From contig JANPYM010000013.1 of the NCBI GenBank assembly GCA_025890175.1, positions 1,132,777-1,196,776 of the forward strand: a stretch of 64,000 bases of DNA. The letters run 5' to 3'. Every line of letters starts with the position of its first letter. The stretch's first letter is position 1. The notes under the pieces were generated by a model. The model was given only the letters and a program-made list of their open reading frames with translations, did no database searches and was not told the DNA's origin. This document shows, in pieces, positions 41,051-53,455 of the stretch. Made by a program: the position numbers and the translations under genes. Origin of the DNA: Ciborinia camelliae. Its lineage: Eukaryota; Ascomycota; Leotiomycetes; Helotiales; Sclerotiniaceae.

Positions 41051-43030
41051 CCATTGTTGCTGGCCAGACTAATAGTTCACGGAAGGAGCGCATTTGATGG
41101 TGTATGAAGGTGTTCTTGTATATATATTGGTACTGGATCGATCGATCAATCGACAATAGCCTATATGTTTATGGTTGTTTGATGGGCTGGATTCGGGCAT
41201 TCTATTTTTGGGCGGATAAGGTTATGGGGATTTGAAGGAAGCTTTTGGAGTTTTGGGCGTTGTTGAGCAGGGATTGGACCGAATCGGTTTTGGGAATCGA
41301 TGGCAGCCAGCATGTTAAACGAATGGAATGGGGTATGCGGCCGCGCAGAACAAATACGTGCATGCAATCGGAATTATGGGTAGATGGAAAAACTACATGA
41401 GAACCACTTGGGAGGTATCAGGCTAAAATCTGGTTGGGCATATTTTGGGATGGAACGGCAGAGGAAAGAGTTTGTGCGATTTTTGTTCTTCTGAACAGAG
41501 AAATTGAATGGAAAATACAAAATGACAGTTTTACTTCCATCAGAAAAGCTTATTCTGGAATATCAAGACAAGAATGCTTGAGTGACTGGCAGGACGACTT
41601 CTCGAGTGAGTACAATCTTCAAGATATGCTAGCTGTCTGACAGGTCCATCCATACATGCAAAGCTAAATTCTACCATATCCTTATATTTCAATTCACCAC
41701 CAGCCATACCGTGTAATCCACAGTCCAGGAAGTAAATTCGATCATTTAGAATATAAATATGTACACGCCTTATAGTATCATCTATAAAGTATAGTATACT
41801 ATACAGCACGAAATATATCATGTCGTTTATTTGACATCCAATTTTTCTTGTGGGATGTGACTCGTGAGGTTCTAAATCGTGTGTCGTTTTGGGATTTTAA
41901 TCTGGTACGGTGTAGAGCGGAGTACACTGGGGGAACGGGGATCCCGGATCTCCAGCTTGCGGTATCGCTAAGGTTATGGTAGGTAGGTAGGTAGGTGGTT
42001 GTCGGTAGGGATTGGGTAGGATTGGGTACCTAGTAAGTACCTAGTAACTGGTAGTAAGGTGACCATTGGTGTAACTTGGATTGCGGGGCAAGAGGAGGAG
42101 GAGGAGGAGGAGGAGAAGAAGAAGGAGATTGGGGGTTTCATTTTTGTTATGGTGTAATTTATGAGGGGTTTCTTTTCTTATGTTTTGTGTTGGTAGGTAA
42201 GGTGAACTAGGTAGGGCAAGGAAGGGAAAGGGGAGGAAGGGAGTGGAACAGGAAGAAGGGAAGAAGGGGGAATTCTCCGATTTTGGAGTACTCGGTATGT
42301 GCAGTGAGTATGAGGTAAGGTAAGGTTATTGTGGTGAAGACTCGGAGATGGAGAGGTGATAGGGGTGGCAGGTTTTAGTTTGTGAAGGGGGATGCTAGGG
42401 TTGAAGGATACTTCGTGTGGTATCTGTGGACAGGACTGATGAAGCGATGATGAAGGGGTGGCAGGCTGGCAGCACGGTTTGAATTGGATCCGTGGAATGC
42501 CAATAAACTCGAGTGGTTTCAAGGAGACTTGCTTGGTATATGCTTTTTTTCATCTAGAATATGGGATCATCTATTATAAAGCCTTGAGGTTTGAAGGAAG
42601 ATGCAAGTATTGGAAATATGCCAGTGATGACGGAGACTTGGGTATCATCGTTATGCCGATTATTTGATGGGATACTTCACCATTACTCTGCTTCACCATT
42701 ATGACCACGACATACTGCGAGTGCAGAAGTAGGTTGGGGCTATGGACTGTATTCTTCATTTAAGTTATATATGCATCGGATATTTAGAATTTGTGCGGTG
42801 TCGATTCATTTCCCCTGACACCCCCATTGGGTATGCAAAGAAAATCCCGAAGCTCAAGTAATACCTGCAGCCATTTCATGGCACAGTCCAGAGAAAAGGA
42901 ATTTTTTCCTCTCTCATATCCTATACTGGAAACTGAACCATCTTAGATCCCGGATGGTTTGGTGTTGAAGCATGATATTTGGGGACTCTATGGATTGTTA
43001 TATTAGCCAAATATTCATTGGGATGGGGGG
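41051..43030. other. Intergenic region, no gene seen
   Basis: GH76 3' flank and the 3' flank of the Ser-rich gene. Has a TAGGTAGG cluster (41,978-42,050), a GAG trinucleotide run (42,093-42,126) and G-rich stretches near 42,190-42,270. Short open frames (41,434-41,640; 41,540-41,821; 42,178-42,522) lack domains and look like chance. Confidence 0.6.
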
Positions 43031-43591
43031 TTAAGCAACATACAACTTTCCCTTCTTGCCGTATTTCAGGTTGTAAAGGCCAGCGAACCAGGATCTGCTG
43101 CGAAGCTCTTTCTCGGCTACAGATCTCATGGATGATTGTTTGGTGATCTTGTCAGTCTTGTTGGCTTTGTCTCTTTTCTTGGCTTTGATGAAGACTCCTG
43201 ATGTGGTAGATGTGGTGTTGTCAGTAGAAGAAGGTTTGGCATCCCTGGTCGAAGAAGGGTGAGAGATCGATGAGGCTGAGGAGATAGATGAGAATTTGGA
43301 AGATGATGATGCTCTAGAGAACTCGATGGAGAAGGCTGGTGTTGTTGGTGAGATGCTGTCGGTGGAAGCTTTAGATCCACTGCGTAAGGGAGGGGAGGTG
43401 GTCGATGCAATTGGGACTATCATTGAAAGTTTAGAAGACAATGATGATCCAGAGAACTTGAGTGATGATGAGCCAAGCCTTTTGGCCTCGTAGTCTTTTT
43501 TGCCAGGCTCATTATGAGATTGGATTATTTGAGTGGCCTCGACCCCTTCACCAAGTTTGGTGAACTCGGGGGGCTTTTCTGGACGAGGCAT
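43031..43591 (-). CDS. Ser-rich hypothetical protein
   Basis: A 186-residue single-exon frame that I do not recognise. It starts MPRPEKPPEFTKLGEG and has a long low-complexity Ser/Thr-rich middle (about 40-135, e.g. SSLKFSGSSLSSKLS). A basic patch follows (KAKKRDKANKTDKITK, about 137-152), then an ordered-looking C-terminus rich in aromatic and basic residues (SWFAGLYNLKYGKKGKLYV). There is no signal peptide or membrane segment. It is probably largely disordered. Length, codon use unlike the surrounding AT-rich intergenic DNA and the well-formed C-terminus argue for a real gene, but there is no family support. A shadow frame on the opposite strand is less likely. Confidence 0.55.
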   Translation of the reverse strand: MPRPEKPPEFTKLGEGVEATQIIQSHNEPGKKDYEAKRLGSSSLKFSGSSLSSKLSMIVPIASTTSPPLRSGSKASTDSISPTTPAFSIEFSRASSSSKFSSISSASSISHPSSTRDAKPSSTDNTTSTTSGVFIKAKKRDKANKTDKITKQSSMRSVAEKELRSRSWFAGLYNLKYGKKGKLYVA

Positions 43592-46500
43592 ATCTATTGT
43601 TCTGATGAAGGGCCAAAGTTAAAGATGTCTGATAATTTTATGAATATTTGAAGTTTAGTTGTGGTAGAGGAGCGAAGCTTTGATTCCCATTCTTGTCTTG
43701 AGCAGAGAAAAGACTAGCACCTTCTTTGCTTGTGAAATATACAGCCGTAGCGGAAGGACCGGCCAGTCTAAAAAGTCAAAATTTGACCAATACAATGATA
43801 TATTTTTGTCCATGTCCCAAACCTATCAAATTTCCTCTTTAATGTGGAATTGGTGTTATTGGGCGAGATTTATAGTAGGTTTCGGAAGTCAGTAATGAAC
43901 TCAGGACACTATTCACGCTCAGTTCGTTCTTATTGTTTCGATATCTGGCTTTGAGTATGGCTTTGTTGGTGTCAACCTGGTGTGTTCAAAGTGTAAGTAC
44001 TTAATCCTGTATGTATGATAATGCTCAGTTCCTATAAAACTACAACGAGGTTCATATCTTATATAGAGCGCCGAGGCACTAGCGCGAGCGCTAATCAGTT
44101 CGTACCCCCTTATGTACGGCCACACGATTGTACCGACAAACTTATTTGTAGAAATCCCAATTGTATTCTGAACAGTTCCATAGTCCCCCAGAAAATGCTT
44201 GCGAGTCCGGTTAGACTTCACACTAATTTAAATTCAGGGGTTAACTAAGTCACATTGTGTAAAACTAAACCCTTTTTCACTCCGTAGGAATCTTCAAATT
44301 CCAACCTTCGACAGGCTTCGTCTTGTTTTACACAATATCAGAGAGGTTTTCCACTTGATCTGTTTGAAAATATTGAAATATCGGATTTCCCCACAAGGCC
44401 ACAGCGGATATGGGCTTCTTCTCCGCTCCTGAAGTCTTCTCTCTCTTGTTCCCGGCAGCTGTCCTTCGATCTTCTGACGTAATCGCTCACTGTTTAATGT
44501 ACAAAGTATAGGGTGCTAGTGATTTTATCATACTAGAACGCAATGGTTTTACATACAATGATGATTTAGTGAGTGTTTATAAACGATAGCACTCTGGTAT
44601 CAATCCATTAAGTGGATTCACTGTCAACCATTGGCAATTCCTTGGATTGCAAAATGTTCAAGTAAAAATAACCATCTTTTGAAATTACAGTACTCACTAA
44701 GTTAGTCTTGGTAAAAGAAACCTGAGGTTTTATTCAGTGTTGGATTCTCGTGAAGTTCACCAACATGTCTAACCTCCACAATCGAGTCCAGAGAGATCAA
44801 ACATTTCACTTGCAAAACCTTATCCCAAACTTAAAGTCCAGTATCAAAATTGTTCATAGCTTCGGTTTGAAGAAGCTTTTCATGTCCCGTACACGGCTGA
44901 AGGAATCAGCAGGTTTTACATTTCCAAGATTGAGAGACAGCAGGGGAGTGTAAGATTTTCGACCCGCTCCCAAGATCTAAGGTTGATATAAGATTTTACG
45001 ACCGGGAATTCGGAAATGGCGTGATATATTATTATTGAAAGGTTGTAAGAATTGGAAAGGAACCGAAAATTCTAGGGCGAAGTACTTTATGCCGAGTATT
45101 GTATATTGAGGAATATTGGTCAGGAGGGAAGAAAGATTTGAAGTTGTGGATGAGAGAACACCTATTATTAGATTGGAGATCTGTAACCTGAATAACATTA
45201 ACATAAAAAAAGTGAAACATAAAGCATTGGCTTGAACTAAAATCTCCTCCACCTTCCCGTTCCCCAGGTCGTGACTCCTTCATCAAGAGCCGATAAACGA
45301 TCATGTGATGTGACTACTAGTGAGCGATGATAACTACCTAGTAGGTACCTACCTAACTACCTACCTAACTACCTACCTAACTACCTACCTAACTACCTAC
45401 CTAACTACCTACCTAACTACCTACCTAACTACCTACCTAACTACCTACCTATCTACCTATTAATTAGTTAAGATATTAGTTAAGAAAGATAATCTGCGCA
45501 AGGATAACGAGCGGGTTTGGATCTGCAGCCGTCAAACGGTCGAACAGTCGAGCATAAATGGGGTGTCCGTATGTTTTCTGCTTACCCCCACACGATTAGA
45601 ATACGAAGATTGTTGTCATTGAAATCAGCTGATGGCTTACAAGCCGTGTGCCGACAATCCGTATTGAGGTTGTATATTGAGGTTGTACACATATTACTAG
45701 GTAGGTACCTAGGTATGTACAGTCAGATCTTTACCCAGCGTGGGATAACAAAACTACCCAAGGTAGGGACTAGGTAGGTCCATAGTAAAGTAGGTAGTAT
45801 ATGTAAATCTGCACCCACTTCCCAAATGAATCTATAATATGTCAGAAGTTAAAAAGGTAAAAAAGGTAAAAAGGTAAGATCTCAATCTTTAAATTTGCAA
45901 TATATACCTACCACGGTTAGATAGTTGCGATGGCAACAACCCGATGCCAAGAATTCCGGATGTAACGCCACTGCTGCACTGTATCCCGCCAACATACATA
46001 CTCTCAATCATTCAGCTACGGAGTACAGACAAGACAGTAAAACAACAGACTAAACTAATAGGTTGGAACTTGGATCAAACGAAATCAATTTTGCTGCCAC
46101 CATCTGAGAAGCCTATCCCCTAATAATTGCATTGCATCGCATTGCATTGCATTGCATGACAACACTCTCAATACTTTCAATACTCTCGTCATCGAGAATT
46201 TCATATTTCAATACAATTGGAAGTGTTCCGCGCAAGTGATGCAACACAAGGTAACAAGATATGCAAACGAAAAGCAGTAAGATCCATGGGTAAATAAATT
46301 ACCGTGATTTTGTCAAGATCCGGTCTAGGCTAGGGTTTGTGAGTTGAATGAGATTCAATTCAAAGTTTGTCCTGTCAATTGAATGGAATTCATGTCCATG
46401 AATCCAAGATTTGAATATATCAATAGATACCTACTTGGTAGGTCAATTAAAGTTATACGTCCCTGGGTTTTGCTAATGAGTTAGATTTATCATTGAAAAT

Positions 46501-47151
46501 ATCCTTCTTTACAAATCATACCCCAAAAAATCTAACTTGAACCTATTCTCAATATTGTTACATTGGAAAACAAACGCCTTATCCCCAAACTCACCTTGCC
46601 ACCCACGTCAATTATATTAACATGTACATAGATACATAGACGTTAGTTCAAGATTTACAGCCCTAACTAGGTCAACCTTGCATGGTATGCTACAGGGCAT
46701 GCTACACGGCATCCCGCATGGCTTCAATGAATTGGCGGCTTTCCTTCACACGGTTTTCACCCAGGTTACAATGTCGTATCTGAGAATAGCAAATGTATTC
46801 AGAACGGTATTGGTTTGCTCGTGCAGCCTTATCTAGTTTTGTTTATCATTTGTTTGGGTGCAGGTTTGTGAGGCAAGATGCATATATCTACAGTATCTTG
46901 AACTCAGAACACGAAGCTAAAGCCAAGTTGGCCATTCTTAGCTTTATTTTATGAATTTTCTTTTTTGGAGGTCTATCCGAGTCAGACTAACGCCGAGCTG
47001 AATTTGCTCTTGTCAAGTTATATCATATTAACTAGTCTCTTACCAGACAGAAATTCTCTTATAATCCTTCTATTCCTTCCCCCCCTTCTTCCTTGAAAGC
47101 CACAGTCTAATCATTCCACAGCATTTCATATCGCGCCCGCTCAACCTCAAG
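43592..47151. other. Long intergenic region, no gene seen
   Basis: About 3.5 kb between the divergent Ser-rich gene and laccase, so it includes both promoters. Contains the 12-bp array at 45,348-45,458 (listed separately), further TAGGTAGG words around 45,700-45,790 and a GCATT pentamer run at 46,128-46,158. Small frames at 43,919-44,248, 44,977-45,304 and 45,517-45,777 have no recognisable content. The 100 bases before the laccase ATG are pyrimidine-rich. Confidence 0.6.
45348..45458. repeat. 12-bp tandem array (CTACCTAACTAC)n
   Basis: About nine almost perfect copies of CTACCTAACTAC, ending in CTACCTATCTACC. It is an expanded form of the ACCTACCT words scattered through the gene-rich half of the window. 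No coding function. Confidence 0.95.
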
Positions 47152-49282
47152 ATGGCATGGATGAAGGGACTGCTTACCAGAGCAGCTTCATTGCACGCTT
47201 CGCTATCTCAATATTCCACCAACGGTGAGTGATCTGTAGCTATAGGGATTGAACATACTGACTTTTCTTACAGGGTTATCTACATACGGATGTTTGAATG
47301 CCTCTACGCTCCCCCCATACTTGGCCGATAATGTAGGTTCACCTAACGTTAAGAACCAACTTCATTCATAGCTAACATCCGCTAAGAGCTCTATTGGATA
47401 CCCTTGGGGAAATGCCACGCCAGGGTCATCCATCCCACCTAATACTGGAAAGACACGGTACTATGATCTTACAGTATCCAGGTCCATCAAGGCACCAGAT
47501 GGATACCAGAAGAATGTGATCTTGATTAATGATCAGTTTCCCGGACCACTAATTGAGGCAAATTGGGGGGACGTAATTAGCGTTAAAGTCACAAACAATA
47601 TTACTAACAATGGAAAGGAAGGATTGAGTCTTCATTGGCATGGCCAACCACAGAAATTGAGTCCTTGGGCGGATGGTGTACCTTCGATCAGCCAATGTCC
47701 CATTGCACCCGGCAGTAGTTTCACGTACGAATTTCGAGCGGAACTTTTCGGAACCAGCTGGTATCATTCTCATTTCAGCGCTCAGTATAGTGATGGTCTC
47801 TTTGGACCAATGATTATTTATGGGTAAGAGGGTTTGAGTCTCACGTTTAGGTGGCCTACTAACATTCTATAGTCCCAACCATGTGGATTACGATATCGAC
47901 CTTGGTCCCATCATGCTGGTGAGCCATGTTGCCATTTACTATCGCCTTTGATACTGATGTTTGATAGACTGACTATATTCATCAATCCTATCGTGGTGTT
48001 ATTGAAGGCATTGCGGAGAAAGTTCCGATTGGTCCAGTGTTTCCAAACGTTGACAACAATCTAATTAACGGAAAGGGATCCTTTAATTGTAATTCTACAC
48101 TCGGCGGTATCTGTACCCCAGATGCTGGACTATCCAAATTTAAGTTCACTAAAGGCAAAACGCACCGTCTCCGACTCATCAACGCTGGTAGCGCAGGCAC
48201 GCAGAAATTCTCAATTGATGGACACCAACTTCAAGTTACCGCTGTCGATTATGTTCCTATCATTCCCTATACGACTAACGTAGTGACCCTTGGAATTGGT
48301 CAAAGAGCGGATGTTATGGTAACAGCATCTGGGCAATCAACTGATGCTGTATGGATGCGATCTGATCTGGATGTTCCATGCATGCTTCTAACCTGTACGA
48401 ACTCTCATGGTCTGGCAGCAATTTATTACGACAACGCAAATACAACAGTTGCACCAACAACGACAGGTACATTATGGGATAGTAATGACTGTGCCAATGT
48501 CAGATTTATCACACCACAAGTTGATGACAGGATTTGCTGACATGTATTCCAGGACCCATTGTATCTAACCACCCCTTACACCGCGATCAAACCACCCGAT
48601 ACTCCTGCCGTCACGCAGAATATGGAGATTAATGTTGGCGTAAACGGATCGGGCAGTGCACTCTTCATCGTGAACAATATGACCTTCCGAGCTGACTATA
48701 AGTAAGTCTTATTATGTTACACCGCGTCTTCGCACATGATGCACATGATGACTAATTCAAACCAGTTCACCTCTCCTCCTCCTTGCCAGCCAAGGAACTC
48801 CAGTCTCAACCCTCCCTCTCGATTGGAATATTTACAACTTTTCCACCAACCCCTCTATCCGCCTCTACCTCACAAACCTCTGGGAGACCCCCCATCCAAT
48901 GCATCTCCACGGTCACGACTTCTTCGTCCTAGCTGAAGGAAAAGGGGTCTGGGATGGCACCATCACGAATCCCTCCAACCCTCTTCGTCGCGACACTCAA
49001 TTAATGAGACCCGGCTCGGTATCTAATCCTAGTTATTTAGTAATAGAATTCGAAGCAGATAATCCTGGAGTTTGGCCATTGCATTGCCATACAAGTTCAC
49101 ATGTTAGTGCAGGGCTGTTGGTTAATATTTTCGAGCGACCAGATTTAGTGGCTGCGGGGTATGACCAGAGGGGTATGATTCCACAGGTAGTGCAGGAGAC
49201 GTGCGGGCCTTGGAATGCGTACACTAGTGCTGGAGGGGAAGTTGATGAGATTGATTCAGGACTTCGTCGTCGAAGATATTGA
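47152..49282 (+). CDS. Laccase (multicopper oxidase)
   Basis: Oxidises phenols or related aromatics with reduction of O2 to water. Seven exons: 47,152-47,224, 47,274-47,332, 47,387-47,823, 47,873-47,918, 47,968-48,498, 48,553-48,701 and 48,766-49,282, giving 603 residues. All four copper motifs are present: HWHGQ (127-131), WYHSHFSAQ (His 171, 173), [10 protein letters not shown] (475-484) and [12 protein letters not shown] (538-549) with the type-1 Cys 539 and Leu 549 at the axial place. The first residues ([19 protein letters not shown]) make only a weak signal peptide; secretion is likely but unproven. The second intron could also end at 47,371 (39 nt, same frame, five extra residues); I prefer 47,386, after a CTAAC branch point. 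The intron at 48,499 has an unusual GTCAGA donor, needed to keep NDPLYL. Convergent with the reductase gene. Confidence 0.95.
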
Positions 49283-49705
49283 GATGGGTGATGGAATGGT
49301 TGCATTTCTTTGATGAAGGTGCATTGCGATGCATGGTTTCTTTTGTGATTATTTTGAGCATTGAAAGAAGGCGATTCCATGAAAATAACGATCATCCATT
49401 TTTGGTGGGGGGTGTAATGGGTCATAGATTGGATGGTGGGGCAATTTATTAATTTCTGACATACTTAAGAATTGGGGAAGGGGGATCTACGACTGACTGT
49501 CATTAAAATGGATATAATATTAACTGAACAAAAACCTACGAGATTTTTGGGGCACTATGAATTACAGATCATATTTTCCCTTGAGCTCCGCGTCTTAATG
49601 AAGAGCACTCAAACGTGGAAAATCCATGGCCCAAAGTAATTTCAGCGAAAGTCTCAATGATTAGACATACATGTAAATGGTATTCGGAACTTGAACACCC
49701 TTGAC
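49283..49705. other. Convergent 3' region between laccase and reductase
   Basis: 423 bases that must contain both 3' untranslated regions. AT-rich with ATTAAAATGGATATAATATT-like sequence but no clear long terminator; overlapping antisense 3' ends are plausible. Confidence 0.6.
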
Positions 49706-52700
49706 CTATGCTGTGCAATCATTACAAAAATATCCCCATTGCCTCATCCAGTTGTCCATACACTCCCCATCGATCGCGTCCATATTTTTCAGAGTCGGGC
49801 TTCCCTCCACAGCTTTCTCCGTATCAAGCCAGACCTGTGCTCTACCTTCCTTACTCATACTGGCAAGCTCCTCATAAAATCCAAGTAGCTTCACTGCCGG
49901 ATTGTTTTTTAATTCTACATCCTGGGTCTTCGCTACACTATCACGTAGACGGTATACCCAATCCTCGAAGGTCACAGTAGGAAGATTTAGAAGTGATTTT
50001 AGTCGAGGGAGAATAGTCTCGGAATATGTAGTGCGTTTAGGGTTGACGAGATGATAGACTGTAGGCGCTGGAGAGTAAGACGGTTGCGCATTGAAGTCCG
50101 GAATATTTTCCCTGCTAGTTATCACAAGTTCATTAATGGCTTTTCCAAGAATATCGACGGGGATCCAATCCACAGCTTCCAGTGGCCCCAGTGAAGAAGG
50201 TAGCACATTCATGTACATTGACGACCTTATAATTAAGGGAAACCATTCTTGTTCGTTCCAGCTCCCTTGGCTGCTTTTCGGACCGGCAATTTGCCCGACT
50301 CGATAGATCGATGCCGGAATACTGGCAACACTACAGGCAGTAACAAAAAGCCGCTCAGCAACGAACTTAGCTTGGCTATAGCCCGAGCTTTGTGGAAGTG
50401 ACCAATCCTCAAATGAAATCTCAGGCACGCGGGGCTGCGGTGCTATTGACTTCATTTCCATTTGCGATTGTGTAGAACTGTCACAAGGTTTGGACACACA
50501 CGATGCTATATCCCAATTCCCAACACTACCGATACTCGAAATGAAATGGATAGAACAACCATGCCTTGAGTGAGCAGAGAAGTCAATCAACTGACGAACG
50601 CGACGGATATGTGTTGCACCCAATTGACTAAGTGAGGCATTGAAGTCGACATTCCAGGCGTTGTGGATGATGTGCGTGACTTCATTGAGCAGTTTCTTGT
50701 ATTGGTCAATTTTCATGCCTAGCCATGGCTCCGTGGCGCCAGTTGCCATTCTGAGAAATTCTACCCGTTTAAAATCTGTCGACAGACCCTTAGACGCGTT
50801 AGAGCTAAGCTGGCGCTCCTGAATGTTCTCGCCTCTATTCAGACAATAAACCTTGCACGACTCGTCTTCCTCGAGCAGGCTGCTCAGAATGTACGAGCCT
50901 AAAGAGCCCGTAGAGCCAGTTAGTAGAACTACTTTGGGCCCTGTCACTGGTGTCGATGGTCGAGCAACAATGGGAAGGTCGAAAACGAAACGTTCGTATT
51001 CTTCCTGCATTTCGTCCTGACTTGCGGGTTTGTCTTTACCAGAACCGGATAATGCACGTGCTAACTTTTCGGGGGTTGGATATGCATATATCATAGACTC
51101 GGGTATCGACTCCCGTGGAGAATTTTGGGATTTGAATGTGGAATTCAATGCTCTCGCTAAGGATATAACGCCTAACGAGTCCAAACCCATTTCAAAAAGA
51201 TTTTGGGACGGCGAGAAACTCTCAAATCCTTGTAAACTTGAGATGGCTTCGATAATTGTCTTCTGTAGATCATCTATTTCCCCCTTGCCAGCGGAAATGC
51301 CCCCGTTTGTGTGGTCTCCGTTCGTGCTGTGCCCATTACTCCTCGTTTCATAAAGACTGTTGAGCTCTGCTTCGTATATCTTTACGGCCAGCTTTCGCTG
51401 TACTGTTCCTTTTCCAGCTCTAGGGAGGGGCTTGTCTTCTTTGACGAATGTCACAAATTCCTTGCCCATGATACGCGCATGTGTGGGACAATTCGAATTT
51501 GCAGATTTGATCGCCGGCCATACTTCATCTAGTAGCGCCTCCCTAGACCGTTCCGGATGAACGGGCTCAATCAACAAAGCCGACTGAAATTTCTCAGTGC
51601 CATAGACTATAGCAGCTTTAACCTCTGGATGAGAGCCTAAATCACTTTCCATGCTGATTGGATTGAATTTCTCCCCAGTAGAATAGACTATAATATCATC
51701 GGAGCGGCCTGCATGACGCCAGAGATTATCTTTTGTAGGGTGCTTGGAAAAGAGGTCATGCGTCTTGTATTCAGAAATATCCGGAAAGGTATAAAATATG
51801 CCCTGGTAGGTTTCTATGGATGAATCACGAACGATTACGAATTCATAGAGTTCATCTGAGTGATGGCGCATTTCCACACCAATTGCTGTAGAAAAATCGA
51901 AGTAATCCCACTAATTCACAAGAATGTTAGTAATTCCAGGTTATCTACGAAATTAAACGAAATTGTTCACTAGGGATCTGCGAGAGGGAAAATATGGGGG
52001 AATAATAATTGTGGAAGAGTATTTGAGGATAGGGAATCCTTACATCCTCTCTGGGTGGAAAAGCATTCTGGATATGCCCTGCCTCAGTCGACCCAAACCT
52101 GCAAGATTCAGAGTCAACAATTGCGAACCAAGGAATTTCTTGGCGGAAAATGAGGAAAATAGGGAAGAAAATGGCGTGTTAAGAAAGCATAAAATGAATA
52201 ACATGAAGGTGGGGTTTGAGATCAGGGGACAGAATTGAGCATACGCAACAAATAATCGAGTTCGAGAAGCGATGATATCTCCAGGCCCACTGGACAATGG
52301 GCCGCCTCCAGTCATTATGTAAGTGAGACTACTAAGGTTGTCTAGATACTCGGGGACTTTGGAAATTTCCACTAAAACTGCAGGAGGAAGATCGGCGGCC
52401 TGTACTTTACCGTGTACATGAACTTGATCCACTATTTCCGCGGTCAATGGAACAGGTGGTGGGAGAACGGCTATTTGCTTGAAGTACAAAGCAGTCATAA
52501 TCCTTGATACTCCTGCTGCATCTGGGAGCGGTAAAGTGTAAGTAGTTTTTCAATCAAAGCTCTTGAGACAAGAAAGGATGTTATAGCTGTAAAATAAAAA
52601 TCTAGGCGTTAGGTAACACCCAAAAACAAATTAAGAGTGGACTACAGTCTGGAGTATTGAAAGCCGTGAAGGAGAACTTACGAAATAACGGAAATGTTAA

Positions 52701-53455
52701 AAAAGATCGTAAGCCTCGCCAATACTCAGAAGTGGTATGAGAACCATAAATCGAAGGAACTCTTTGAGACGCATCAAGACTTGTAATAACGCCTTGTGGA
52801 ACAATGACCGGCTTGGGTATACCCGTAGTTCCAGATGTATGCATTGCAACGAACGGTTGAAACTTTGCTTCGTCAAAGGTTGCAGTATACTGATAATGAG
52901 GGATATCAAATGAAGGATGGAAAAAATAATCTAGAGTGGGGACAGCTAGTGTTTCAAGCTCAACCTCATTTTGAATCCCATTGAGAATTTTGCGAGAAGA
53001 CGGCGAATCCTCTGCGAACAGGAAGCTTTCACATCGGTAGTCTTTTAGTAGTTTGACATGAGCCTCCAAGCTGTTACGAGGGGATGGTACAAAAAGCTGC
53101 CAAAAGTAAATCAAGATTGAACGTGGCATTGAAGGAGGTGGCAGACCTTGTGACCAGTTTTGATTGCGGCTATTATTAGTAGTATATATCGCAGATCATG
53201 TGGACCAATGTACGCGATACATTTAAAGTCTTTCCCAATGCCGAGTTGTTCTTCCACCCAAACTGAGGCAACATCTATGGCTTTGTCGAATTGACAGAAC
53301 GTGATGTCCTCAAATCCATCACGTGGGTTGGAACTCATTGGTATGGATATGCATACTCGATGAGGCTCATCGATCGCAACTTGGTGTATGTAATGAGCAA
53401 TCAATCGCTTCCCACAATCGGGAGGCACTTCTGAAGTTGCTATATCTATAGCCAT
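49706..53455 (-). CDS. NRPS-like adenylate-forming reductase (A-T-R)
   Basis: Activates a carboxylic acid as an acyl-AMP, loads it on a phosphopantetheine carrier and releases it reductively with NAD(P)H as aldehyde or alcohol. Exons are 53,147-53,455, 52,682-53,096, 52,245-52,521, 52,044-52,098 and 49,706-51,910, giving 1086 residues. The adenylation domain (about 20-560) has HTSGTTGIPKP (189-199), FPLFHAAG across an exon join (238-245), AFGSTEAG (334-341) and GRSDD near 421. The carrier domain has FEMGLDSLGV with the modified Ser 597. The thioester-reductase domain has TGSTGSLG (683-690, nucleotide binding) and Tyr 863/Lys 867 of YSQAK. There is no condensation domain. The open frame upstream has TTG in place of ATG, so I start at 53,455. 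The substrate is unknown; the alpha-aminoadipate reductase of lysine synthesis is longer and starts differently. Confidence 0.93.

Noticed and set aside
43126..43493. Alternative frames over the Ser-rich gene on both strands
   Set aside because: Shorter, lower-complexity shadows of the 186-residue frame.
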